Of a DNA stretch of 64,000 nt, positions 17,322 through 32,763 are shown in pieces (the stretch's first letter is position 1; each line of letters begins with the position of its first letter). A program made the position numbers and the translations under genes. The notes beneath the pieces are model-generated. The model did not search any database. It was not told the DNA's origin and worked only from the letters and a program-made list of their open reading frames with translations. This stretch comes from Unio delphinus (lineage: Eukaryota > Mollusca > Bivalvia > Unionida > Unionidae). The DNA is taken from the NCBI GenBank assembly GCA_029339505.1, contig JAQISU010000057.1, positions 8,329,501 to 8,393,500 of the forward strand, read 5' to 3'.

Positions 17322-17491
17322 TTTTTTTTTAAAGGTTCCTTGGGTTCCTTGGGTTTAGAAACAAATCTAAATTTCTTTGTACTACACTGTACGCATTTAC
17401 CAGAAAGCGCTGATCGGTTATTTTTAGTTGTAATCGTCGTCAAGTCATCTGTACCAGTACGCGCCTTACACTTCACGCAATATAGATCCAT
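17294..17491 (-). CDS. DUF5679-like zinc ribbon protein
   Basis: A 65-residue protein. Residues 3-43 (LYCVKCKARTG...SALSGKCVQCSTKKFRF) match the DUF5679 pattern, a two-CxxC zinc ribbon common in large DNA viruses and Polintons: Cys5 and Cys8, then Cys33 and Cys36. The last ~20 residues are Lys/Pro/Glu-rich (KPKEPKEP) and look like a linker. Codons 55-57 on a run of nine A residues form A AAA AAC, a canonical -1 slippery sequence. In the 0 frame the protein ends eight codons later; in the -1 frame the phospholipase-like domain follows. Its ATG is 5 bp from the divergent ATPase ATG. Single-strand nucleic-acid or protein binding is a guess. Confidence 0.8.
   Translation of the reverse strand: MDLYCVKCKARTGTDDLTTITTKNNRSALSGKCVQCSTKKFRFVSKPKEPKEPLKKNEEVISLPN
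17321..17327 (-). promoter_or_regulatory. Candidate -1 ribosomal frameshift site A AAA AAC
   Basis: On the minus strand the zinc-ribbon reading frame reads AAA AAC here, preceded by A, inside a run of nine A. A slip of one base back enters the frame of the phospholipase-like domain with no intervening stop. I did not find a convincing downstream stem-loop or pseudoknot by eye. Confidence 0.6.
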
Positions 17492-17496
17492 AATTT
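17492..17496. promoter_or_regulatory. 5-bp gap between divergent start codons
   Basis: The ATGs of the zinc-ribbon gene (minus, 17491) and ATPase (plus, 17497) are separated by AATTT only. Transcription starts must therefore lie inside the opposite gene's coding region, or one or both genes use a downstream ATG (17509 for the ATPase). Confidence 0.4.
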
Positions 17497-18168
17497 ATGT
17501 ATAGAGATATGAATATAATTGATTTTTCAGCGACTAAAACAAGAGAACCAGTGAAGCATCATGCAGCGCTACCAAACTCTATCCGCGCAATTATAATCGG
17601 GCCATCTGGATCCGGTAAAACGCAATTGTTGCTCAATTTAATAATGAGATGGATGAAGTGGGATAAGTTGTATTTAATTGCCCCTAGCGTAGACGACCAA
17701 CGATGCTATGAAGTGCTAAAAGATTTTAATGAAAACGCTTCAGAGATTGCCGGCGAGGATGTTATTGAATTTATAACCGATATTGACGAGGCGCCATCCG
17801 TGAATGACCTCGATGGAAGTATCAACAATTTAGTTGTATACGACGATGTCATGTTAGATAAACAAAAAAATCCTGCTAGAATATTTTCCCGAGGCAGGCA
17901 TAAAAACACAGATGTGATTTATGTCACTCAACGATACACTCAGATTCCAAAAGTGATTAGAGATAACTGTAATATGCTTGCTGTATTCAACGGCGTTGAT
18001 ACACATACGCTACGAAATATTTGGCAGACATGGTGTTCTGATATGGACTTCAATCAATTTAGAAATTTCTTTAGTCATGCTCAGTCTGCCCCCCACGGAT
18101 TTGTAACAATAAATTTACATGACCCTCGAACACGATATCGTATCGGACTGGATCAAATATTCGGTTAA
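17497..18168 (+). CDS. A32/FtsK-HerA-type DNA packaging ATPase
   Basis: Genome-packaging ATPase of the FtsK/HerA superfamily, the A32-like type shared by Polintons, virophages and nucleocytoplasmic large DNA viruses. It is 223 residues from the first ATG; an ATG at 17509 (residue 5) is equally plausible. Walker A is GPSGSGKT (residues 35-42). Walker B is LVVYDDVM (112-119, Asp116-Asp117). The downstream VTQRYTQIPKVIRDNCN (~143-159) is the sensor/arginine-containing motif of this family. The C-terminal region (FFSHAQSAPHGFVTINL) is also typical. The gene is divergent from the zinc-ribbon gene with 5 bp between the ATGs. Its last ~13 codons lie inside the right inverted repeat, so the left repeat holds a matching gene-end fragment that is not expressed as such. 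Confidence 0.92.
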   Translation: MYRDMNIIDFSATKTREPVKHHAALPNSIRAIIIGPSGSGKTQLLLNLIMRWMKWDKLYLIAPSVDDQRCYEVLKDFNENASEIAGEDVIEFITDIDEAPSVNDLDGSINNLVVYDDVMLDKQKNPARIFSRGRHKNTDVIYVTQRYTQIPKVIRDNCNMLAVFNGVDTHTLRNIWQTWCSDMDFNQFRNFFSHAQSAPHGFVTINLHDPRTRYRIGLDQIFG

Positions 18169-18430
18169 CCCATAGCAGCAGAGAGGGTGAGTGACAACGA
18201 TGTTGTAGTCCCTTTTCCCAAAAAATGTAATAGTTGAAAAGTTTTTGATTTCATTAATTTCATTGATTTTTTCATATTTTTTTTTTTGGACCTAATCCAT
18301 GAAACACACACATATTTGGGACCTGATGTCATTGACTTTTGGGTCTGATGTCATTGGTTTCATTGATTTTAAGCGTGATTTCAGTGAATACTTGTCTAAA
18401 AATGTTGTCCGATACACCCTCTCTGCTGCT
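18128..18430 (-). repeat. Right terminal inverted repeat, 303 bp
   Basis: Reverse complement of the left repeat with three differences. Its inner end encodes the last ~13 codons and stop of the packaging ATPase (stop at 18166..18168). Internal 16-bp inverted ends lie at 18174..18189 and 18415..18430. Confidence 0.95.
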
Positions 18431-18435
18431 TAATA
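18431..18435. other. Right 5-bp target-site duplication TAATA
   Basis: Directly follows CTGCTGCT and matches 3355..3359. Confidence 0.75.
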
Positions 18436-19827
<1,392 letters not shown>

Positions 19828-21501
19828 ACCGATTCGCTGTTGCTATAATGCTTATTTGGGAACTTATGTTGACCAAATGCATAAAGAACGGCAATTTTAA
19901 ACTATGTAATAAACAACGAAGATGAATACAGATGATTGCCAAACGTGTAAAGCCTGTTCCGCAAACCTGCCACTTTTATGATGATATAATTATTATTTAT
20001 CCATTACGTAAACTCGAAATTCTGTGAAGACATACCAAGTGATGCTGCTAAAATATGTTCTATTCAATGCGATCTAAAATTAAATCCAAAGCATCTCCAA
20101 CCTTACAAATATGTACCAAACCTACAAGTCATTTTAAACGGACTTGCAGCTTGACACCTAACAAAATGAACTAAGCATGACGTCACGGTACAGACTATTA
20201 CTGTTTGCACAGATGAAGAGCTTACAAATATGGCGACTTATGCGTTGGGAACGTCGACTAGGTATCAGGGAACAGGTTTTATGTACAAACTTAATGCTGC
20301 AAGCACCGGCCTAGTATAAAAAAATCAATTCTAAAAAATCAACAAGTGAGGTCAAACCTGTCCATATTTTTGGATACCTATATGAAAACAAAGCATAAGA
20401 ATATTATCCACTTGACCAATGGCAGGCAGTTCATAGCAGAAGAAGTTTATGCACCCAAATCCCAAATTTATACCTGCAATGTTCATCTCCGAAGGTCATT
20501 TTTGACACATTGTGACGTTGACAATGCAAACACAACCCCATTTCATAGGTTATAATTCTGTAAAACATTGTGTGTACTAAACAGGCTGATGCAATTAAAA
20601 AATAGTTTGCTGTTATTGTGAGGCTAGCTCTTCTTCCTTACCGACTATTGGTATTTCACTATCTACATACTGCAAAGTAACTGAGGAAGGTGTACATGCT
20701 TGACATTAATGTCAAGAAGAACACCAGCCTGAGACACCAAGTTTATAGATATATCCATATCTTTAATTAGTCAAGTAAAGTAATGAATAAGAGCTGAAAA
20801 AGTCACACCTTTACCTTAAGTTAAGAAATTTACGAAACTATCCCCTGCCACCTGTATACGAAAAAGAAGCCATTATCCAATACAAGAGAAATAAATGTGG
20901 GTTGTCATAAGCAGTTCGTTTGCCTCTAAATGAAAATGAACCAATAAAGAAAGTTTTTGTCTGGACATAAAAAATATATAATTGAACGCCTTACATATGG
21001 CGAGTAATTCTAAATTGGTAATGGAATGTATATAATTAAAATAGAAAGACAAGGAATACATAAATTTAAGATAAGTTGTGTACTTATACCTAATTAGATC
21101 AACCGACACATGGTTACGAATGTTGTAAATGGCTGTTTATATCAATCATTTTCTCAACCCCTAACAGTATCACTGTGAAGGAAGATCCAAATCTAGGACA
21201 CGTCAAGGCAGAAAGGGAAAGGTTTGTACTTTTGGAGTCTAAATTTTGAAAGAAACAGAAAGTTACTTTATATTTTGATTTGTGATAAGTGCTAAAGTTT
21301 TAAAAATTTTAATAAACGCATTAAAGAGCAGCAGTTGTGAAGTGTGATCTCGAATGAAATGGTAAATGAAAGAGGAATACTCCCCCACCCGCCCCCAAAG
21401 GAAAGAAAAAAAAACAACAAACAAGCATTAGTTATGCGCGATAGACAAAGATATGAAACGATACTTTACAACTGGAATACATTACTTTACATAAAAGTAA
21501 A
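19828..21501. other. Gene-poor host DNA
   Basis: No gene recognised. A perfect 18-bp palindrome CTTGACATTAATGTCAAG occurs near 20699. Otherwise plain AT-rich sequence. Confidence 0.4.
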
Positions 21502-21752
21502 GGGGACCCGAGTGACCGACTGGTCTAAAGTGCATTCCGTTACGGATCACTGCCATCTCACCTCTGTCTGCGTGGGTTCGAGTCTAAGATTCGACTAATG
21601 TAGTTATGTGAGAAAGCTTGCCAGTAGCTTTTCGTGGGTCGGTGGTTCTTTCCGGGGGTTTTCCTGGGTTCTTCCTCCACCAATAATACTGGCCGCCATG
21701 TATAGCCTATCGTGTGCTGAAAAATGGCGTTAAACTGTACAACAACAATATA
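21502..21752 (+). mobile_element. tRNA-derived SINE
   Basis: The 5' part has pol III-like boxes: an A-box-like GACCGACTGGTCTAA and a B box GGGTTCGAGTC. The body contains GCTTGCCAGTAGC, GGTGGTTCTTTCCGGGGGTTTTCCTGGGTT and a 3' domain with TGGCCGCCATGTATAG...GGCGTTAAAC, followed by an ACAACAACAATA tail. The 3' domain resembles those of widespread molluscan SINEs. Confidence 0.75.
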
Positions 21753-22791
21753 AAGGTAAAGAAGACTACAGCATATATTTTTATCAAAAGAAAATCAGAC
21801 CGCACCAAGAATTGGAACTGAAAATTTCAATTAGCGTTAACTTGAAAAACTTCATGAAGTCTTCTCCCGACACAGTGTTTTCGGAATCAAGCAAAACATT
21901 TTCAAAAATACCTGATTTTTAGGAACGAGTATGATCTGTTAAGTTAGCCTGAGAACAGATTCAATCAAAAACGTCTGTCGCCATTGTTTCAAGGTTTAGA
22001 ACACCAAGTATTTAAAAAACAAATGGAGGGACAACACAATAAATTATGAGGATACCTGCTCTTACTTCATTACCCGATGTCCTATGACGATTTTTACTAT
22101 TACAAATCAGTCATCACAAAAATATATGAAATAGCCTGGTTTAGCTGAACAAAAACTGCTGATACGTACTCTTCTGTGTTTCAGTACCATTGATTCGATA
22201 TGGCGAAAGCTTTTTCTCGAATTATATTATTTCTCGTGCTCAACTGACTTGCATGCGTTAAAACATGTGCAAATAGGTTTTAAATTAGATACCAAATGAG
22301 TATCGAATACTAAGTTTTACAGTACCTTGCTTGAAGGTGTGAAATGCATTATTAAACAATGAATAGATAGACCTTTAGCTGGACTGGAACACAGAGCAGA
22401 AAGTAATTAATGATTTACGTGATCAGCCAACCTGATAAGTGTAAACAAACCCGCTGTCATGAACTACAGACAGAAGCACATGTTTTCACTTTTTATTATC
22501 GCAAAGTTGCTCTCATTTTCCTTCCAGTCAGGTCTGTGGTTCCGTCGTGTGATAAATACTAGCTATTCTGTTCTAATAATAGAACAGTAACAATCCAAAT
22601 ATGTTTACAGCTGGACGATTTCATGTAAATTTGCTTTATTTTATTTTAATTAAATTTAATTTAATATGTAGTGCGATGGTTTGCTTATTTTAAAGACAAT
22701 ATTTTATAGCCCCTAAATAACCTCCCAAAAAACATTATTTTGATATGTAAATCGAAACAACTGAAATGTGCACTTTTCTCGCAAAAAGTAT

Positions 22792-22992
22792 CTAGTAACC
22801 CAATACGCACTTAACACGACAGTAATTTTCCTAGTAACTAAAATATTCACTTTACACAGAAGTCAGTTTCTTAGTAACTCAATGTGCACTTTACACGGCA
22901 TTAATTTCCTTAGTAACTAAAATGTACAGTTTACACAGAAGTAATTTCGTTAATAACTCAAATGTGCTCTTTGCACAAAAGTAATAAACCTT
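22792..22992. repeat. Minisatellite, ~39-bp unit, 5 copies
   Basis: Units read AGTAAC(C/T)CAAT..GCAC(T)TTACAC..AGTAATTT, diverged from each other. Confidence 0.8.
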
Positions 22993-23102
22993 AGTAAATG
23001 TTCACAAGTACCGTACTATGAACAAATCTTTGGAATAATACTTTTCGTCTGTTTCACTTGCACAACAAAATAAAGACGAAATATAATAATGACCATTTTA
23101 AT

Positions 23103-23470
23103 CATCTCGTCACGACAGCAGTTGTAGTGCCGTTTCATCTCGTCACGAGATCAGTCGTATTGCGATTCCATCTAGTCATGAAAACAGCTGTAGTGCGTCG
23201 TAGTGCTATTCCATCTCGTCAGGATAACAGCCATATTACGATTTCATCTCGTCTCGATAACAGTCGTAGTGCTATTTTATCCTGTCACGAGAACAGTCGT
23301 AGTATGATTTTATATCCTCACGACAACAGTTATAGTGCGATTTCATCTCGTCACAAGGACAGTCGTAGCGTTGTTTTATATCCTCACGATAACATTCCAA
23401 GTGCGATTTCATCTGGTCACGATAGCTTTTTACAATGTATCTCATCATCACAACAGTCGTAGTGCGAGTG
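23103..23470. repeat. Minisatellite, ~33-bp unit, ~11 copies
   Basis: Degenerate units of the form CATCTCGTCACGA.AACAGTCGTAGTGCGATTT. The unit length is a multiple of three, which explains the long open frame; I do not regard it as a gene. Confidence 0.85.
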
Positions 23471-23493
23471 TCTCCGTTAATACCATCGTCACC

Positions 23494-23535
<42 letters not shown>
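23494..23535. repeat. (GTA)n microsatellite
   Basis: Fourteen GTA copies, nearly perfect. Confidence 0.9.
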
Positions 23536-23536
<1 letters not shown>

Positions 23537-23627
23537 AAGCATCTTTGTTACCTAAGAGTTGATGAAAGTGGATTCACACATCTTGCTAGATAAAACGAAG
23601 TAGTAGTAATGATATCGGCAGTGTTAT

Positions 23628-23935
23628 TGTTTTCGTAATGATTTTTGCACTCACTGAGACTTGTCTTCGTAATGATTATTGTACTCACTGAGACTTGTCT
23701 TCATAATGATTATTGCACTCACTGAGACTTGTCTTCATAATAATTATTGCACTCACTGAGACTTGTTTTCGTAATGATTATTGTACTCACTGAGACTTGT
23801 CTTCATAATGATTATTGCACTCACTGAGACTTGTCTTCGTAATGATTATTGCACTCACTGAAACTTGTCTTCGTAATGATTATTGCACTCACTGAGACTT
23901 GTCTTCATAATGAATATTGCACTCACTGAGACTTC
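23628..23935. repeat. Minisatellite, 34-bp unit, ~9 copies
   Basis: Units CTTCGTAATGATTATTGCACTCACTGAGACTTGT with few substitutions (CATAATG, GTACTC). It is the third unrelated array within 1.2 kb. Confidence 0.9.
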
Positions 23936-24703
23936 AATTCAGAGATGGATTTATATAATGATGCATTAATACAAAGCACGTTCACTATGATTTTGACTAA
24001 ATATGTCAATTTTAATTTGATTGACAAAGGTAGAACTTTTGCTCATTCTTCTAAAGTCGTCAGTATATTGCTTTATTGTCATGGTCGTCATCATTATCAT
24101 CATCATTTCTTAGTTTTAACAGTTCCAAAAAAAGTCATAATCATCAACCATAGCGGCTATTCCCCTTGTGATAACAGTGAAACTGAATGCATCTAGTCTG
24201 ACTTGACTATATATCCGAGTTCTGTCAAATTATAAATGTAAGTCAGTAAGCATAATATGCCGTGAAAACTTTCAGCATATTCTATAAATGGTTATTGAAT
24301 CGCAAAATAGCAATTTGCACCGTCGCAGGCGACAACCTGCTTCTCTCCATTTTAAACTATGATTGCATTCGACAAGATGTCGCTCGTTTTTCATGGATGC
24401 GCATAACAACGATATATTTTCAACAACACAATGCAACAATCACCTACATATTATTGATAGACCTTTGTATTGAACGCTAGGAGACCGTGATTGGCTCATT
24501 CGAACAACATGAAATGTCAAGTCGGGTCAATATTGCGAGAATTGTTTTCTCTCGTATTTAAGCAGGAGAAACAAGGAAATCTTATTGCAGGCAGCAACGG
24601 GAAACGTGAGAGAGAGATTAGCGGTTTTTGTCCGTAGTTTCTTATGATTTATCATTTATGGACTTACTGATATCAGTCTCATAAAAATCGAGATGTTCAT
24701 CTG

Positions 24704-24707
<4 letters not shown>

Positions 24708-24796
<89 letters not shown>
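24708..24796. repeat. (GA)n microsatellite
   Basis: About 44 uninterrupted copies. Leu-Ser open frames on the minus strand are translations of it. Confidence 0.95.
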
Positions 24797-24799
<3 letters not shown>

Positions 24800-27119
24800 T
24801 TGGTTTCAGATGAAGTAACAATGGAGGGGACAGGCGTCTGCCTTGCGATAAAGACAAGGTTTAGTACCAGATGCGCAAGTTCTAAAGCTTTAAGGAAATC
24901 GTGTTCCGAGGGAAAGGGGACTCGACAGTCTAGAGAAGAAATCCGAAGAAGAAAAAAAAATTCGGAAAACAAAAATATTACATTATGCTCGCCAGACATT
25001 TCTTTGCAAAATAGAAACCGCGATTAGTCGGATCACCGATGCCATTTATAAAGATAAGCGACGAACTCAAAAACAGTTTGATGAATTGGAAACTTCTCTA
25101 TCGATCCTTGTGTCGTAAGTAATAGAGATGGTGTGATTCCGAGGCCCCCACAGAATTGTATTCAGGGCAGAAGGAGAAAAACATGTAGTGGTCAGCTATT
25201 ACGTTTTACGAATGTTGACCAATACATGTTTAGAGGTAAAGGGGGGGGGAGTGTTAAGATCTTACGAAATTTCAACATTTGCAACTACATTAAATAAAAT
25301 TATGTCGTTTGGTCTTTTAAACAATTATCCACACTAGTGTTTAGTCAACATCATAACATCTACTCAGGACAATTCTGACGCGTACTTCGATGACGTCATC
25401 GTCAAGAAACATCAAGTGGAAACATCATTTGGGAACCAATCGGAAATTCTTTGATCGACTTCGTGAAGTAAATCGGATTATTAATTTACTTATAAGTACG
25501 TTTTGCCGAGCCTGTTTTACAATGTTAGGACACATTGATGGACACGGTCAAGTTGAAGCGTTTGAAGTTAATGCCTGGGTTATATCCTAATCCCCAGTAC
25601 TTTTCAGAAAAAAAGCAACGGATGCGGGAAAAGGTCATTAGGGTTGGTATCACCCAGTACGGTAACTCATGGTGTCACCCCATGAACCTCCTTCCTGCAC
25701 AAAAATTCAAACATTTTTAAGACAGTCATGTGCGGTAACTCAGAGTGTTGCCTCCATGCCCGCCACCCTTCCTGCACAAACATTCAAACATTTTATAGAC
25801 AGTTATGTGCGGTAACTCATGTTATCACCCCCATGTTAATGTTTCTCTCCATTGCGTAAATTTGCCATCAGTTCTAATCTCAGGACCCGTGACAGACGGA
25901 AGAGTGCTTCTTTTCCCATCCAAGAAATTAATTTATTAATAAGCAAGGACTCACTGGAGATAATGTAGTTGTTATTCCACTAAAAACACATATGCCTTTT
26001 CGGATCCAAACAGACTATCCTACTTTTTATGTATATTTGGTTTATTTTTTTTTTTCATTCTGTGAGAAATGTACATTTGTATCTTGAGGCTGACTTAATC
26101 AAAAATCTAACTTATTGTCTACCGGCCAAAATGCATTGATTTTTGTTAAATATATATTCTATAAACAACTAATACTTTGCTAATATTTTCTTTATAAGGG
26201 TGGGTTTAATAATATGATCATTATCAATAGAAATAGAATAGTTATCTTTGAGTCAAGAACGTTGTGTTCATTGTGCTCTCTATTATAATTTTAGTAAGAT
26301 ACTTTATTTAATTCTCAGCAAGTTCAAGAAATAAACCTTTTGTCCTATTCCTGGCTCTTTATTTGTCTTAGTTTTTTTATTAATCGTTTATTATTAATCG
26401 TATTATTTAATCGTTTTCTTTTAATAATCGTGTTTACCGGGGGTAAAATATACTTGATATAACATCTGGGCAGAATTCGTTTATATTGTTGTAATTATGT
26501 TTCGATTTGGGTGAAATTATTTGTTATTCTCCGGAAATACAAAGTGCTCAGTAATATTCTTGGGAAGAGATATTAACTGGGAAACATAGTTTATTCAAAC
26601 AATGCAATCTTGGCTTATAGTACTGTGAATCGACATAACACTATTGGCATGCAAACAAGATTCAGGTAATTAGTTAGTACATTAGAGACTACAGGCCACT
26701 ATAGGCACTCGACATCTACAGCGCTGAAACTTTTTTAGAAATGCCATAAAAGATTATTCAGAACTTTATTTATAACTACTTGTGTAAGTAATTCTTCGAT
26801 TATGTGGGATTTAATTCGAAACACCTTCAGTTCCTTTTTACATTTACACTTTTTTTTCTATGGAAATTAGTTATTTGTTGAATTTTACAAAGCTTGTTGC
26901 CTCTCACTCTTTTATAATACTTATTTTAAGATCATTTTAGCGCAGTAATTGAAAAAGACATTCCTGACTTGGATTTGCTAGATCTGTGGAAAAAGATCTT
27001 TTGAGAATGATGTTGATCAGAAAGTTATTACTTTAGTTGATGTATTTATTGGTCAGTCTTTCAATGAGGTCACGTTTGCTCCTCGTATTGATCAAACAAG
27101 AAGTAACGACCAATGTGAT
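24797..27119. other. Host DNA with a short tandem repeat
   Basis: Mostly featureless. Near 25650-25830 a ~79-bp unit (GTGCGGTAACTCA...CCTTCCTGCACAAA.ATTCAAACATTTT) occurs about 2.5 times. TTATTTGTTGAATTTTACAAAGCTTGTTGCC at 26870-26905 has diverged relatives near 28092 and 28735, suggesting an old dispersed repeat. Sequence just before 27120 may belong to the Ty3 relic. Confidence 0.4.
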
Positions 27120-27790
27120 TCTCGTAGTATCACCCATTCTCTTAGTTCTGCTCAGGGTGACAAAAGACAATCACTCATTTTCGAACAGGAACAAGATTCT
27201 TAGATCTCCTACTTGTTTCAGAAGGTTACTAGCGAAACTGAAGCAAACAAATGCCTGTGTATTCTTTTGTGGAGAATGGGGTCCTTATTGAGAAACTGGA
27301 GACCCACCTGAGATACCCGCTGCTGACCAGCGGTCAGTGAACTATCAAATTGTTGTTCCTATGTCATATCGTCAGGAACGTCTCAATCAATCCCATGAAA
27401 TTATTTCGGCTGGTCATTTATGAATCATTAAACGTATCACAAAATCTTTAATCATTTGTATTGGCGGACGATTACAAGTGATGTTTCTAAATATTGTAGA
27501 TCTTGTCAAACTTATCAAATGGTAGAAAAACCCAATACTTGTTGACCATAATGTCCAAAAAGATTGGCAGAGGCAATTACGTTGATGAATATTAAACCTA
27601 TAAATAAACTAAATAAACGTTTTGATAAGTTTTTACACACTTTGACATTCCCAAATCTGTCCAATCGGATTAACGGTCAAAGTTTTTATCTAGAATTTTC
27701 CAGCAAGCTGTGTATAAATACAGCATCCAATAGTTTAGGTATTCTCCCTATAACCCTGACAGTCAATGGCCTTTATAATGATTTCATCCC
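27120..27790 (+). pseudogene. Ty3-type retrotransposon integrase relic
   Basis: Read across frames, the plus strand recalls a Ty3/Gypsy pol segment: an ENGVL element and a VVPMSYRQERLNQSHEI...AGH block, then a YCRSCQTYQMVEKPN zinc-finger end (CxxC) near 27497-27535, then a degenerate integrase core resembling the GSNF region near 27660. Frames are broken by stops and frameshifts and part of the core is missing. No long terminal repeats were found. It is clearly dead. Confidence 0.65.
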
Positions 27791-28295
27791 ACTCTGAAGA
27801 CAATGCATCTGTCATAATGATGTCATACCGGAAGTCATACCGGAAGTCATACCGGAAAGGATTGGGACTAGAGTGTTAATTTAATGTTTGATTTTAGGGA
27901 CTCAATAATCATTCAGTTTTAGTCCTTTTATACTAATTCGTTTAAAATTAAAATTCAGTTGGAACACCGCTAGAATTCATTCCAAATACTCTATACTTTT
28001 GCACTTGAGATAGAACGTTTATTACTTTTTGAGATTTAACACACAATGCTGTAAGTTGTTTTTCAATTTTTATTTTGTATTATAAGAAAGTATTTGTTTT
28101 ATTTTACAAAACATGTTGGTTTTCGCTCTTTTCTGTTATTTAGTTTAAGACCATCGAGTCGTAAAACTGTTGAATATTAAAGTACCGGATATAGGATGAA
28201 TATCGGTTTATATAAATCCTCCCTCTCTATATTCATACAGCTTAAGCCCTCGATCTTGATATTTGTTTTGGACGTAGAGGTCTTACTGCCCAAAC

Positions 28296-28557
28296 TAACG
28301 GCGCTGTGTAGCGTGTTCCTATGCTGATAACATCTGAACAGAAAGTAAATTTTCAGGAATATCTCATACACCTGGCAGCCCATATCAGAACGATTAGAAA
28401 TAAAGACATCAGAGTAAGTAAAGTCTGACTTAAACATTATGACTTCAATTTGTTGAAAAGCTTCGTTTTGGGCTGCCAAGGGTGTGAGATATTCCCGAAA
28501 ATTTGATTTTACTTAAGATGTTAGTCGATATCAAATCACGCTACAAAACGCCGTTAT
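28296..28557. repeat. Fold-back (inverted) repeat, arms ~88 bp, loop ~85 bp
   Basis: 28296-28382 and 28467-28557 are imperfect reverse complements. The best core is AAATTTTC(A/G)GGAATATCTCA...GGCAGCCCA (36 bp, four mismatches), and the arms extend outward through AACATCT, TAGCGTG and AACGGCG. Probably a miniature fold-back or MITE-type element; no target duplication was identified. Confidence 0.65.
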
Positions 28558-28971
28558 TTAGGCCAAAACATACATAACAGGGTTGAGAGTTTACATTGTT
28601 GGACTACCCTCTTATATCGATAAGTGAGTTTATCGGTAATGGTAAAATGATTGATGCATCGATATATCGATGACTCGTTTCACCCCAAACTATAACTTCA
28701 TTTGAAATTTTCACTTTAATTTTAGAAAAATAAATTATTTGTGGAATTTACTAAACTTGTTCCGTTTTGTTTGTTTTTTTTTTCTTTCTGCTACTTTGTT
28801 TCAGACCATAGAGTCACAAGAAATCAAATGTACGTGTATTCTTAGAAATGTATTGGAGGCTATTTCTCGAGCGTACAGAAATCGTTGAGTGATGTTCCGA
28901 TTATCATTAATAATCACATGTACTTACATGCTTGTTTTGCTGGTTTGCCTCAGTACTAAGTTACAGCCTGT

Positions 28972-29237
28972 GTCCCGGCCGAGTCATACCAAAGACTTAC
29001 AAAAATGGTACTAACAGCTGCCTCGCTTGGCACTCAGCATTAAGAGATTAGTGTTAGGACTGGTGGGCCTGGTGTCAGGATAATGTGACTGGGTGGGACA
29101 TCATGTTATATGTCTGCGGCATGATGCCCCAGTGCTAGACAACACTATAAACGGCCTCACTGCAGACATCGTAGCGATATGATTGAAACATTGTTAAAGC
29201 TACTTAAAATCCTATTCAAACCAACAAACAAAAACTA
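28972..29237 (+). mobile_element. 5'-truncated SINE (same family as 48951)
   Basis: Starts within the tRNA-like end at CCCGGCCGAGTC and follows the 48951 copy through CTGCCTCGCTTGGC, AGTGTTAGGACTGGT, TGTCTGCGGCATGATGCCCC and CATCGTAGCGATATGA to an ACAAACAAAAA tail, at roughly 85-90% identity by eye. Confidence 0.85.
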
Positions 29238-32312
<3,075 letters not shown>

Positions 32313-32763
32313 CTCAGCCCTGGACCGATTAGCTTTTACACACATTGGATTTTGTGGTTTTTCCTTCGAGTGTCCATAACATAATATTATAATTGATTCC
32401 AAGCAAGAGTTTGTTTTGGGGTTGAAGCAAATTCGAATTACTTTCGTACTAATCTCACCCCTTGTTTGATCGATTGGTTGTAATTTGTATGTCATGATTC
32501 TGTTCCAATATCCAGATTATGTTTGTGTCTAGTCTGCATATAATACCGGTACATTTTATTATACAGTTTAATTCCTTACATTGGCTTACACTGATGGGAC
32601 ATCACATGTAATCAAAGAAGTATGAAAGAGTTCCGGCTTGATGTAAAAAATATTATGTTTGAAGTACTTTTATCAATCTTTGCTTTGAATTAAAAAAAAT
32701 TGACAAAGCATTAGCACAATTAACTGTTGAATTTATGTGCTGCTGGTTTACATGTATTTGTAT

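Larger units (their letters stand above)
3360..18430. mobile_element. Complete Polinton/Maverick (adintovirus-like) element, 15,071 bp
   Basis: A self-synthesising DNA transposon or endogenous viral element of the Polinton type. It begins AGCAGCAG and ends CTGCTGCT, has 303-bp terminal inverted repeats and is flanked by TAATA on both sides. Between the repeats lie all the hallmark genes (PolB, DDE integrase, adenain-like protease, packaging ATPase, double-jelly-roll major capsid, penton/fibre-like protein) plus about ten accessory frames. Every recognised frame is free of internal stops and the two inverted repeats differ at only three positions, so the insertion looks recent. The integrase and inverted repeats imply self-directed integration. 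The capsid set and protease imply that the lineage can form virions, which is inference. The rest of the window shows no second copy. Confidence 0.95.

Noticed and set aside
23058..23462. 134-codon repetitive frame
   Set aside because: 33-bp minisatellite whose unit length preserves the frame; low conservation between units and no start context.
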